A stretch of 64,000 nucleotides of DNA from positions 26,854,091 through 26,918,090 of the forward strand of contig CM060078.1 in assembly GCA_030533445.1 (NCBI GenBank), in the 5' to 3' direction. The notes under the pieces were generated by a model. The model did no database searches. It was not told the origin of the DNA and saw only the letters and a list, made by a program, of their open reading frames with translations. Source of the stretch: Cyprinodon diabolis. Its lineage: Eukaryota; Chordata; Actinopteri; Cyprinodontiformes; Cyprinodontidae. The position numbers were made by a program, and so were the translations under genes. Below are positions 52,700-64,000 of this stretch, one piece after another (positions within the stretch are counted from its first letter, which is position 1; the number at the start of each line of letters is the position of its first letter).

Positions 52700-54950
52700 T
52701 GCGAAACCTATGTTTAAATGTATCTAATCAAAAAACAGTTTTTATGGCATCATTTTGTCTAAACATCCAGTTTCTAAGTTAACTATAAGTCTATGAATCT
52801 GAAGAAATAAACAAGACAATTTAGATGAGAAAATAAATACATATCAAGGTAAACATAAACTATCTGGAATGGCCAAGGCATCAGCTCTTTTAAAACTTTG
52901 AGGACTTTGCTTAAAAGTACTTGAGTCAAACATCATGCTAAAAGCGTTGCTTCTAAATGGCAACAAAATTTGTGTGGGTTATCCTTAATTTGCCTATCAA
53001 ATTTTGGTTTTGTATGCAATTTTTTTAAACTTGTACAATGATCTATTGAAATAATTCAAATTAATTCACAAACCTGCAAGTGTAAATGGTAGCAATCATA
53101 GAAGAGTTTTTGGATGAGACTGGAGCTGTGGGTCACCGTTTGTAAAAAGATTTGTTCTATTAAGTTAAAGGAGCATCATATTCTTGTATTTTCTGCTTAT
53201 CCATCAATTTTTTTTGTCAGGCCCTCTATTTAAAACTTATTGTGTTGGATCACGAGATGAGCCGTGGATGGCCCATGCTTTTCCCACGTGCCCACGCTGT
53301 TCCCTCTCTGTGCCAGTCTTGTTCGCTGCTGGCTGACTCTCCCTTGACATCTTAAAAAAAAAACCTATTCAAGATACAAGGCCATGGCAGACAGCTCTGT
53401 GGGGGTTGACACAGATGCCTAATAACAAGCTGACTATTATGTGTTTGTGACAGATGCAGGTTGTGGTTTAGTATGTTTTGCTGGAAACTGATAGTAGGGC
53501 TGTGTATGTGACCAAAAGCTGTTGGAAGACTTATGAAATGACCATTGTTGGTGATGTCTGTGATTTAGGCCAATTGAGTTCTCCACCCTCCTCCTACCCA
53601 CTGGACTTTTTTGACCTTTTGCTATGTGAGAGACTTTTCTTAGAGTCTCTTGCTTGCAGAGATGGTAGACCGGGTTGGTTATGTGTGTGTGTTGGTGTAT
53701 GTAGATTGCCTCGCTAAGAGACTGAATGATGTCAGCGCTCACTGCAGCACAATCAGCCCTGCTGATGTTTCCCGGCAGTGTCCATTGTCTCTCCCTGTTG
53801 CAACACTACACTGTTATTGACCTCCAGCGTCAGCACCAAGGATTAAGATACACTGCAAACTGTACTTATCACTTTATAGCTGAAGACAATTGTGAATTAA
53901 TATTAAAGAGAGCCTATCCCTTTAACTATAATAGCATGGTGTAGCATTGCATTGACAGAGGTATTGATCAGCACAATGTTTCTAAATTTCCACCATCATT
54001 CAACTATCAAAAAGAGTTATTACTTTCTTATCTTTTATATCCTTTTTAAAATACAGCAATACGTCTCTTAGTGAAGATTCCCAAAGCAAAATAGTTGTAG
54101 AATATTTATAAAGGTTTCCTAAGTTTGAAAGCCTGATGTTGACTTTTCTATGCATTGTCGACAAACACTAAAATCTTTCTTTGATCTAAACATTAAATTT
54201 TTCCTTTGAGGACATGTAGTCGGGATTTGGCCATTTTCAGTCCAGCTTGAAGGTGTTGGTTATAGACCAGGGGTCGCTTCTTGGTTATAACTATGCAATG
54301 TAAAACGACTTTGCTTTGAATATTGATGCCAGTGTTCCACTAGTCTCCAGAATAAGCTTGTCTTAAGCCATGTTTGAGCAGCTAGTGCTAAATTGGTGTG
54401 GTTGAAAAGAGTAGAGTAAAAAAATTAAATCATTCATCCTAATGCAAGTTTATAATGATGCTAAAATGTTAGTAATTATTAATGATAGTTCAATCGCGTT
54501 AATAATTAGTTTCACAAGCAAAGGGGTTATTGCTATCATGTTTAAAAGGATTGGTAAGAAAACAAAAAGACAATTTAAATGCATTACATTAATTAACCTT
54601 TGCATATAGAAGTGTAGCTACTATCTACGATTCAGACTCCTTAGAACAACAAAGAGCTGAAACCAAAAGAACTTTCTAAGTTAGCTTTCCAACTATACCT
54701 GTTAGATATGGATCATAACAAAAATAATAGGATCACATATGTATAGGGCTGAAATTAATTTACAATAATGCCGCTTTGCCCTGATGTACCTGAGCTGAGT
54801 TCGACCTATGGTAAGAAAATCCTTTGGAGGTTTGTCCTACTAGTTGAGACACGGAAGCAGACCCATACCTCCCATACCTGAATAAAAAATAAATAATACA
54901 ACCCCTGTGGCACAGAAAGAGCAACACCATTAGAACCACCAGAAATATCT
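52700..54950. other. Intergenic, no gene recognised
   Basis: 53230-53780 is GC-balanced and repeat-free, with no long frame of coding type. The rest is AT-rich. Confidence 0.4.
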
Positions 54951-54954
54951 AGGT

Positions 54955-55560
54955 AAGCTGCCAAGCTCAGATCAAAAGGATCCAGTTTTCGAGGCAGAGA
55001 CAGTAAAGTTTCACAAAATGTTTATTTAGGACGGAACTGTAGAGAACAGCATAAGCATCCAATGTAGGAAACCTCTGGTCTTAAAGTTCAGTCTGTACCC
55101 AGAGGATAGGCTGGTTTCAGCCAGTCGGCTGCCAACAAGATGTAGTAAGTGCCGCCCAGAGTCCCATAAGCTGAAGTCCTGGAGGTTGGAGAACAGGCAG
55201 GAGATCAGAACCAGGCAGACGAAGGAAGGCAGGATAACCAAAGGGCGAAGCCAAAGCTGATGTCAAGTACGTGCTCAGGAGTCAGAGCCAGGAAATACGG
55301 TACACAGGCAGAATCCAGCAGGAGGGCAAGGACTGGTCAGGCAAACAGAATGGGGACAGGGATGCTCAGAGTTCCAGAGGTAGAACAGGTCAAGATAAGG
55401 GAACCAGAAATACTCAGGTATGCTAGAGAACTCTCATCACAGGCCCGAATAATCTGGCACTGATGACTGGTGTGAAGGCTGGTTAAATAGAGGCTCAAGC
55501 ATTTGGATCAGATGAATGGTAATGAGAACTGGGAGTAGCTAGGTAGGTGAATGAAATGAG
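54955..55560. repeat. Purine-rich CAGGCAG/AGGCAG repeat region, unclassified
   Basis: Imperfectly repeated blocks (GAACAGGCAGGAGATCAGAACCAGGCAGACG, GGGCAAGGACTGGTCAGGCAAACAG) of a type common in fish genomes, perhaps from the non-coding part of an LTR or non-LTR element. No LTR pair or gene seen. Confidence 0.4.
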
Positions 55561-55564
55561 TAAT

Positions 55565-56640
55565 CAGACCAATCATCAGCTCCAAGATCAAGACAAAAGC
55601 AGAAGATAATGAATAAATGGATTTTACAAACTTCACTAAATAAAGGCCCATTAGAAGTTATGTGAAAACTTAATTTATTTATTAAACATTTCAGATTTTC
55701 TTTATTTCTTTCTATGATAAGTTAGAGGTAAATGTATATAAGATATAGCAGCTGCTTATTATCCCTGAGAGATAAAAATGGGTGAAAAGCCAATTTGACG
55801 TGATTTAAAAAGTGGCTTTTCAAATCTCTTCAATTTTTTTAAACCAATGAAGCCTTCACTGAAATGAGAGCAGCCAAGAGAACACCTGATTACTGTGTGT
55901 TTTTTTCCCCAGAATACCCCACAAGTTTACATCAAACCACATTTACCATCAAGATGTTTTGCATAAACTGATTTATGTGCTGCAACACAGAGGCCTGTGG
56001 CCAAGTATGAAGCATGCATAAATGCAGCATGTGTAAACATGTGCAGTTCCTGCTAAGCCACTCATCTATATTCAATTAGTCTTTAAGAAGTGTGTAATTA
56101 GTATGTTACTGTAAAAGCCCACATGTCCTAAAATTGTGCAAATACATGTGACCGCTGTCCATGAAAAACATGTCACATGTCTTAAAAGCAATGGCACGAA
56201 TCTTTAGTTAGACCTTCACACGAGGCCGATGTTTCATTTTCTCTGCTCCATCAGTCTTAATTCCTGACCCAGAACCTTATTTGTCCCTTTTTATAAGACA
56301 CTGATAAGGTTACACTGGGTTTTCTCTGGTGGTTTGACTCATGTGGTCTCTGGGCATTGCAAAATTCCCCACCATCTTTCAACACAGATTTGCAAAAATT
56401 TCCTCCCTTTAATGTACAGTGCAACATCTCAAAAATGAGCACACTTTTATGGATCTTAGCAGACTAATCTTGGTAGGGCTTGATATTGTTTGAGACGAGA
56501 GAGTTACTGCAGATTTCCCCCCATAAGATCTAAATAAATTATTCTATCTCAACAAATATTTTTCAACCATTAACCACAAAACATATTTTTGGGCAGATTT
56601 ATGTCTGTAAATGCAAAGTTCGGAGACATGCATTGACTGT
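55565..56640. other. Intergenic, nothing recognised
   Basis: No exon or mobile element supported. Confidence 0.45.
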
Positions 56641-56642
56641 TT

Positions 56643-56646
<4 letters not shown>

Positions 56647-56674
<28 letters not shown>

Positions 56675-56706
56675 TGTATGTATGTATGTATGTATGTATG
56701 TATGTA
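56647..56706. repeat. (ATGT)n microsatellite, split by Tc1 insertion
   Basis: About 60 bp of TATG/ATGT units up to the left TIR of the Tc1 element. The array continues on the other side at 57928-57955, so one array was split. Confidence 0.9.
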
Positions 56707-57927
56707 CACTCACCGGCCACTTTATTAGGTACACCTGTCCAAATGCTCGTTAGCACTTAATTTCTGAGCAGCCAATCACATGGCGGCAACTCAGTGCATT
56801 TAGGCATGTAGACATGGTCAAGACTATCTCCTGCAGTTCAAACCGAGCATCAGTATGGGGAAAAAAGGTGATTTGAGTGACTTTGAACGTGGCATGATTG
56901 TTGGTGCCAGAAGGGCTGGTCTGAGTATTTCAGAAACTGCTGATCTACTGGGATTTTCACGCACAACCATCTGTAGGGTTTACAGAGAATGGTCCGAACA
57001 AGAAAAAACATCCAGTGAGCGGCAGTTCTGTGGACGAAAATGCCTTGTTGATGCCAGAGGTCAGAGGAGAATGGCCAGACTGGTTCGAGCTGATAGAAGG
57101 GCAACAGTGACTCAAATAACCACCCGTTACAACCAAGGTGGGCAGAAGAGCATCTCTGAACGCACAGGACGTCGAACTTTGAGGCAGATGGGCTACAGCA
57201 GCAGAAGACCACACCGGGTGCCACTCCTTTCAGCTAAGAACAGGAAACTGAGGCTACAATTTGCACAAGCTCATCGAAATTGGACAATAAAAGATTGGAA
57301 AAACCTTGCCTGGTCTGATGAGTCTCGATTTCTGCTGCGACATTCGGATGGCAGAGTCAGAATATGGCGTCTACAACATGAAAGCATGGATCCATCCTGC
57401 CTTGTATCAACGGTTCAGGCTGGTGGTGTTGGTGTCATGGTGTGGGGAATATATTCTTGGCACTCTTTGGGCCCCTTGGTACCAATTGAGCATCGTTGCA
57501 ACGCCACAGCCTACCTGAGTATTGTTGCTGACCATGTCCATCCCTTTATGACCACAATGTACCCAACTTCTGATGGCTACTTTCAGCAGGATAATGCGCC
57601 ATGTCATAAAGCTGGAATCATCTCAGACTGGTTTCTTGAACATGACAATGAGTTCACTGTACTCAAATGGCCTCCACAATCACCAGATCTCAATCCAATA
57701 GAGCATCTTTTGGATGTGGTGGAACAGGAGATTCGCATCATGAATGTGCAGCCGACAAATCTGCGGCAACTGTGTGATGCCATCATGTCAATATGGACCA
57801 AACTCCCTGAGGAATGCTTCCAGCACCTTGTTGAATCTATGCCACGAAGAATTGAGGCAGCTCTGAAGGCAAAAGGGGGTCGAACCCGTTACTAGCATGG
57901 GGTACCTATTAAAGTGGCCGGTGAGTG
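56707..57927 (+). mobile_element. Complete Tc1/mariner transposon, DD36E type (Incomer-like)
   Basis: 1221 bp. TIRs begin CACTCACCGGCCACTTTA and match over about 28 bp with two differences. TA lies on each side (56705-56706 and 57928-57929). One uninterrupted transposase frame fills the element. Insertion was into an ATGT microsatellite. The spacing of the catalytic residues places it in the DD36E group, described in animals as Incomer; that assignment is inference from the spacing and the 346-aa length. Confidence 0.93.
56855..57895 (+). CDS. Tc1/mariner transposase, DD36E, apparently intact
   Basis: 346 aa DNA transposase that would bind the TIRs and move the element by cut and paste at TA sites. 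Residues 10-46 form the first helix-turn-helix (SISETADLLGFSRTTICRVY). Residues 70-118 form the second HTH and basic region (RTLRQMGYSSRRPHR). GRK at 60-62 stands where Tc1 proteins have the GRPR-like hook. Catalytic triad: Asp155 (WSDESRF), Asp246 (FQQDNAPCH), Glu283 (SPDLNPIEH), with 36 residues between the last two. GGVGVMVWG is the glycine-rich block. No stop, frameshift or missing catalytic residue, and the start Met (MGKKGDLSDFERG) fits the family. Whether it is active cannot be read from sequence. Confidence 0.92.
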   Translation: MGKKGDLSDFERGMIVGARRAGLSISETADLLGFSRTTICRVYREWSEQEKTSSERQFCGRKCLVDARGQRRMARLVRADRRATVTQITTRYNQGGQKSISERTGRRTLRQMGYSSRRPHRVPLLSAKNRKLRLQFAQAHRNWTIKDWKNLAWSDESRFLLRHSDGRVRIWRLQHESMDPSCLVSTVQAGGVGVMVWGIYSWHSLGPLVPIEHRCNATAYLSIVADHVHPFMTTMYPTSDGYFQQDNAPCHKAGIISDWFLEHDNEFTVLKWPPQSPDLNPIEHLLDVVEQEIRIMNVQPTNLRQLCDAIMSIWTKLPEECFQHLVESMPRRIEAALKAKGGRTRY

Positions 57928-57959
57928 TATGTATTTATGTATGTATGTATGTATGGATG

Positions 57960-60200
57960 GATAGATGAATGCTAGCTTTGCAAAAGAAAAAGGTTTTAAT
58001 TGCTATTTTTGTTATCAATGTCTGTTCATTTTGATTTAGCACAACCAGTACACTGCTGCTTAAAAAAAACATATGTTTTTCTTGCTGAGAAAACAGGTAC
58101 AGAAGGGTAAATAATTGTAATCATTTCCTTATTAAGAATGCATTTTAGACTCTGTAAAGGGGTTGCCTCTGCAGTAGTCTAAGGACCCAATCAAACAATA
58201 TTGAGAAATGCTGAAATATGCTGGTTCTTCATAACAGGTTTTAGACTTGGCATATGCACCTCATGAACAAACCAATGCAGGAACCTGAGGCGATCATAAA
58301 AACCTGCCCGTATTTATGCCAGGCGTCACACTGACCAAAGCCTTATGTTTACAATGCATTCTTGACTCTTGCTTAATTCACACAAAGATGATTATTTTTC
58401 CTCACACGGGAAAAAAAAACTAAGACTAAAAACAATGAGCTCACACGGATTCTATCCTCCCTCAGCTCTCAGGCTGCTGATCCTGGCTCCACCTCCTGCC
58501 TGCTTAGAGGCATCTGATGGGTTTATCTCTTATTCATTAGATTCTGAGGTCAACAGTAAAGAACCACAAAGAACTTTAACTCATACATATCCATGAGGAA
58601 GAGAATTATATGAAAGTTTTTAAAGTTCAATCTTATGATCATTCATTTGTTCAATGATTTCTTAATAATAAGCTCCTCTAAAACCTGCATTCATAATTAC
58701 ACTTGAGCTGATATGCAACATTTTCTGTCTGGAGAACAACAGTGTATGAGTGCAGATGGATGTGGGGAGGGGTCTTGATCATGTTATCCCCCATGATGGA
58801 GCTTGGTTTCACCCCTGGGGCTCCTGTGGTCTATGACGCTAATAAATTTAGCAGAAATCACATCAAGGCAGCTCATGGCTTCATCGATTGTGTGAATGAT
58901 ATCATTCTCTTCTTCTGTCAGAGTGCTCTAACCCTTAGAATGGAAGCAAAGTTCAATTCATCTCAATACAAAGTCTTTTTTTTCATATAGTGTATCAGAA
59001 ATCAATAAACGCCATGCAGCTCATTGAAAACATGGCGGCTTTGCCTACCGTGTTATCGCTTTTGTTTTTTAATAATTTCTGTTTAATGATATTTGTTGAC
59101 AATAACGTCTTATAAATGAAATCTTTATAGTAGAGAGTCAACAATAGTTGGCTTGATGGAAGACAGTGAGGCATTGGAACAAATATCTGAGATCCTGCAT
59201 GTACAAAAAAACTTTCCTTAAACCAAATTTCTGCAATTACAACTAGAAGTCTTTCAGAACAGGCAAATTTTTACATTTCATCCATTTTAACAAATTAGTA
59301 ATATGTTTGGAACTAGTGTTTTCCACTATTATACCACTGGTTGTATATCAAGGTTTGATGTCCTGAGGGAAAATGACAACTCTTTGGCAGCATCTGACAG
59401 GTTTCTTCCAGAATTGCTCTACATTTGGTTTCAAACATCAATCCAGCAACCAGACTCTCTATTTCTATTTTCAAGAATAACAATCCCACAGCATGATGCT
59501 GCCACCACTTTTTGTATTAGTCTTTTTCCTGCTTCAGAAAGGTAGGCAGCAGCTTGAAAAAGCCATGATGGCAATTATTTTACTTCCAAGAAGTATGCAG
59601 TTTTTCATATATACACACACATCAATTTCAAACAGAGGGTATCGGTAACGGCCGATACTGCAAAGCCAGGTATCGGGGCCAACAAATGACATCGGCGCAA
59701 CACTACTTCTCACACATCTATGCAGTTTCTCCAAAGTTCACAGTTAACAAAACATATTAAAACAAATGAAATGATCGAAAGTAGAAATAAAAGGGGTCTC
59801 CCTTAGTGCTTCCTTTGCACATCATCATTTTAAATAGATACACATCTTCAGGTAGGTTTGCAGTCTTGCCTGTTAACTAATGGTTGGTTCAAACTGTGCT
59901 TTGTGGTGATGTTCAAAGCTTGAGATGTTTTACTACCAAACATTGTTCTACAGAACCTCATTCCCTCTGTGTTTCCCCAACTACATGATAGTTGTCTCTG
60001 GATGAAATGCACACAACAGTTCTTTAATTGTTATTCATGGGAAATAAGTAAAAAAAATTGCACCATTTTTAATCTAGAATTAATAGAAATCATTAGCAAT
60101 AATGAATGAATTGTGTTGATATAACACACTTAAAATAAATAGATCCCAATAAAATTTATAGAACTTAGTGTTTGTTTTGTGACTAAAATGGAAAATCTGC
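57960..60200. other. Intergenic with small relics
   Basis: At about 59475-59510 CCCACAGCATGATGCTGCCACCAC is the complement of the Tc1 GGGSIMLWG-type segment, a decayed fragment. At 59635-59700 GGGTATCGGTAACGGCCGATAC and GGTATCGGGGCC are pieces of another dispersed repeat. No host exon found. Confidence 0.45.
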
Positions 60201-60205
60201 ATAGG

Positions 60206-60800
60206 CATTTCAATTCAATTCAGTTTCGATTCAATTCAGTTTATTTATATAGCACCAATTCACAACACATGTCACATCAAGGCACTTTACAGTTCACCAG
60301 ATCATACAGTCAAATTTAATCAAAGTTTTCTTTCTAAGGGAAACAAGTTGATTGCATCGAGTCATTGACTTCAATGCAATCCCTCGCATTAAGCATGCTT
60401 GTAGCGACAGTGGAGAGGAAAAACTCCCTTTTAACAGGAAGAAATCTCCAGCAGAACCAGGCTCAGTGTGAGCGGCCCTCTGCCGAGGCCAACTGGGGTT
60501 CAAGGAGACAGAAGTAGACATACAAAAAGAAGCTTTAAAAGGCGGCCCCATCCAGGAAACACACAGCAAGGCAGTCGAGGTCTGAGCCAACTCCCATGTC
60601 AGAGGAAGAAGAGAGCACATCCAGCCAGTCACAGTCAGAGAAACAGGACTACACTGGAAAACAGGCTGATCTCCAATATCTATAAACAAGGGTGTTGATG
60701 GCAGCAGCACAGCTAATATTTCTCTCCAGGATGGCGTCACAGCCAAACAGGAACAGACGAGGCAAAGCTACTCTAAGAAAAAGTAGAGAGAGCATAACGT
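60206..60800 (-). repeat. Teleost interspersed repeat with TTCAATTCAATTCA end
   Basis: Tail TTCAATTCAATTCAGTTT then TTTATTTATATAGCACCAATT, TCAAGGCACTTTACA, GACAGTGGAGAGGAAAAACT and GAACCAGGCTCAGTGTGAGC, in the order found throughout fish genomes. The simple-sequence end at the left suggests a retroelement 3' tail on the minus strand. Right boundary approximate. Confidence 0.6.
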
Positions 60801-61870
60801 TAGAGATTGAACTAGCAGAAACATTTAAAACATTTGTAGGGGTGACAGAGGAGTAAAATTATCTATCGGCTAAACATTAGTGAGGGGAAATTCTGCTGCA
60901 ATGTTAAGTTGAGGTAGAATGGGACATAAGTAATTTCAGCCTTATAATTTTTTTTTTTTTTTTTGCATATTTATATTGACCCAAGTTTTGAAAAATTCTG
61001 GAATTCTACTTCAATGTCTGGAAAATAAAGATGTTTTTTTTGCTGAAAAAAAAAAAAAAAAAAACCATCCCAAAGAAATATGCTTAACCATCTTAAAACA
61101 TACAACCACGCATTAGTTTGGCCTCAGAAAGACAAAAATACACTTTGTAAAAAAGACAAAATAATAATAATAATAATAATAATTAAATGTGATTGTGTGA
61201 AATGAAAGCTTTTCACTTGTGGTTCTTCACCAGATTGTCTCAGCATTGCCAAATTTAATCTGTCCCTCATGGTTTGAGAGTGTGCCTGTTCCTGTGTATG
61301 TGCTAATGTGAGTGAGTTCACAGCATTCAGTGACTCATCCGGACCAAGCACACCCTGTTCTCTTCCATGCATCTCTGCCTCATCCTGTCTCCAAGCACAG
61401 GAGAGAACATGATCGTTTTAGCAAAAATGGGCATGTTTTCTGCAGATACTGAAAGGTTTGATCAGAACATGTTTAAAAATATCCTCAGATTATTGTAATT
61501 GAAGGTAATTATATGTGACCCAACCAGGAAGAGATGATTAAGGATCATAATTGCCGAAAGCCAGGTTTAAACTGTTCCAAGATATCAAAACATGTTTATC
61601 TCTGCACTGAAAACACAGATAAGATTTATTTCAAAATATATATTGAAAGTATTTGTACGCAAATGAGTTAAATAAAATGTAATGCTGCAATATCAAGTAA
61701 CACTCACTTGCCAGTATCAAGTGAATTTTAGCTTCCATTAGACATAAAGGGTTGTGAAGATATTAAGTAACATTTACTTAATTGCATCCAAGTTGTAAGT
61801 CAGATTTATTTAAACAGATTAAATAAAGTGTACTTGTTTTTCATATGCACAAACAGCGTTTTACACAAAA
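60801..61870. other. Intergenic with A/T runs and (AAT)n
   Basis: T run at 60950-60964, A run at 61046-61063, and (ATA)n at 61160-61183. Nothing coding. Confidence 0.55.
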
Positions 61871-61874
61871 CTTT

Positions 61875-62110
61875 AAGGCAACACAGAGACAAAACCATTC
61901 ACACTCACACCTAAGGAGAATCTAGAGATGTCAATTAACCCAACAGTCATGTTTTTGGACTGTGGGAGGAAGCCGGAGTACCCAGAGAGAACCCATGCAT
62001 CTACAGGGAGAACATGCAAACTCCATGCAGAAAGACTTTGGGCCAAAAATCAAACCTTGAACCTTCTTGCTGCAAGTGCTACTTACTGCGCCACCGAGCA
62101 GCCCTCTAAC
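61875..62110. repeat. Interspersed teleost repeat, copy 2
   Basis: Same blocks as at 270-590: CAACACAGAGACA, CACACTCACACCTAAGGA, GTTTTTGGACTGTGGGAGG, AGAACATGCAAACTCCATGC, CTTCTTGCTGCAAG. Confidence 0.7.
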
Positions 62111-62129
62111 TGGAGTCGTACTTTTCAAA

Positions 62130-64000
62130 TATGCAATAAAAAATGTACAACCCTCTAAAACTGAGAGCTTCAACATTCGTTAGAGAAATATACTGTATAA
62201 TGAACTATATAATGAAGAAGAATATTTAACTTACACAAGTAGCTACTCAAATATGCAAGAAAAATTTTACATACAAAAAACCTACATATGTAAGCAGTGC
62301 AGTTTCAACATTTAAACCAGCCGTCCAGACTAGTGCACTTTTAAGGATGCAATTACAACATAAAATAAAGAAAATCAACACAATTAGAAATGAACAGCTT
62401 AAACTGTCTAACCATTCTCAATGAAGAATAAAATATCTACTAGATATGTGAATAAAGGATCTGTTATTTTTTGTGAAATAACATATACCTTATTTGGCAA
62501 AAAATAAAAAACATTAATGACAGGTAACCTTCCACTAAGATTAAGGAACCCACTGCTAATTCTTTATGCCACAATTACCTACCCTCAGATGACAAAGTAA
62601 TGAATGCATTTAGGAAAGCAATTTCTTTACTTTACTTTTACGGACAGTTTAAATCCATTTGACCATCCATTTGGAAGACTGCAGAAGTGTAGTGCAAAGT
62701 GGGGCCAAGTTCCTGGTGTGAGCTACAGTGCGCAAGCGCTCTGCGTGAATTTCAAAACACTAAATATTAGAGTAAGATTTATGTAGTAATTTTTCTAATG
62801 TACATACTGCTATTAAACATTTAAATAACATAAAGAAATCTAAGTAAAACATACTCTTTCCCAGAAATGATGTATTAAATAAAAAAAAAAATTGTAATTT
62901 TACTTCAGAAACTCAAAAATACAGAGTAGAAATTATGACGAATAGTGCAATAGAGTTTACTGCACTAAAAAGTCACTTTTTTCAGTGTGAAGCACAGTCC
63001 ATCTCCAACATGAACATTCTCATGTTCCTCCTGTATCAATATAATTGTTTGAACAAATGTTTAGGACACCCTTCAGGCATCTAAAAATCTTACAGAAGGA
63101 TGCTCCTAGAAATAACTCTTTATTTTATCTTGGTTGATTGCACACGGAAACCATGTGTTTCAAGAGCTTCCTTTACACTGATGGCAGTCAATGCCAATGT
63201 AAATTAACAGATGGCTGTGCAATAAGAAAATCAAAAATAACACTAAACAGGTGCGAGACAGAGGGAAAAAGTAGCAAAAAGGCACAGCAGAAAAAGACTT
63301 TAAATATTAAACATGTTGTTACTAAAGTACATGTGAATAGAAATTTCTGCGTGTAGAAAAATACTTTAGAATCAGTTGTTTAGCGACCAAAAAGGCTAAA
63401 ATATTAAGCTTTTTTTTCACTTAGTGTTTATTTTGTACATCGACAGAGAAAGGCTACAGACAAAAGACAAAGTTAAAGTGATAGATTTAGATGAAGTATC
63501 AGTAATACCATCATCTTGCATGCAGAAAGCAACAATCCATGGTATCATTTCAGGAAACCAGAAAAAAGGCGCTCAATGTAGAAGGTCAGCAATTATTAGA
63601 CAACTTGGATTGATGTAGTGCAAAAAAGGATTTTCCAGACTGATTGTGCTTTTTCTATTTTCAATGATCCTTTGGGTTATAGCTGTCCCAGAGATGCTTT
63701 TTTAATACAAACAATTTCAGCTCAAACTCTACAAGGAAGTAGAAATAATTTTAGACATCTATTTAAACAAACTTTCATGCTCTTTTGGCTGAGCTATCAC
63801 AACACAAATACAAAAGAAAGGCGTCACTTTACAATGGCGCCGCATGAGTCATGGAAATATTTGATGACAATAGCACCAACATTCTGGGAGGTGTCATGAA
63901 ATGTGAGAAGCTCCTTTGTATTTTATCTTTTCCTTTGGTAGAATTTCGCCAGAATTGTATTACCTGATAACTACCTGATAACTACGTAGTTCAGGTTATG
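62130..64000. other. Right end of window, nothing recognised
   Basis: AT-rich with an A run at 62879-62891. Short frames lack domains; no exon of a neighbouring gene could be supported. Confidence 0.45.

Noticed and set aside
54955..55560. LTR retrotransposon
   Set aside because: Repeat-like composition, but no LTR pair, primer site, gag or pol found.
56850..57224. 124-codon minus-strand frame
   Set aside because: Antisense of the intact Tc1 transposase.
60294..60746. 150-codon minus-strand frame
   Set aside because: Lies within an interspersed teleost repeat; no recognisable domain.

Overview
The window is AT-rich vertebrate genomic DNA, almost certainly from a teleost fish. It holds split genes with GT-AG introns, an abundance of Tc1, hAT and Harbinger-like DNA elements, tRNA-derived SINEs, a Jockey-group LINE, and interspersed repeats typical of fish genomes. 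No bacterial-type operons, CRISPR arrays or rRNA genes were seen.

Two host genes lie head-to-tail on the + strand. The first (1822-16368) is the 3' two-thirds of a sortilin (sort1-type) gene. Twelve exons encode the second half of the VPS10 beta-propeller, the 10CC module, one transmembrane helix and a short cytosolic tail ending in an acidic dileucine signal; the 5' exons lie left of the window. The second (coding 18572-24465, nine coding exons summing to 684 nt = 227 aa plus stop) is fam3c, a small secreted cytokine-like protein. The exon phases of both genes close exactly, so both look functional.

The 9.8 kb sortilin intron 2769-12545 is a transposon trap. It contains a hAT-type MITE, a three-level nest of DNA elements (4455-6369), an internally deleted PIF/Harbinger element with an N-terminal transposase fragment, and a nearly full-length LINE (about 8337-12000, - strand) broken by two frameshifts. 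This LINE carries a signal-peptide-like N terminus and a 2A-like NPGP motif ahead of its endonuclease. fam3c introns contain a pogo/Tigger-like TIR element (19121-20417) and a MITE-like repeat.

From about 24.7 kb to the right end I see no host exon. This gene-poor part holds two complete Tc1 elements. One (46107-47353) is DD34E and broken by what looks like one missing base. The other (56707-57927) has an uninterrupted 346-aa transposase with DD36E spacing, near-perfect TIRs and a TA duplication inside an ATGT microsatellite. The rest is SINEs, LINE tails, MITEs, a strong CTCF-like motif at 26841-26855, a perfect 17-bp inverted repeat, and repeat-poor stretches that may contain conserved non-coding elements.

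All identifications are by eye from translations and motifs; element clade names are inferences where stated.
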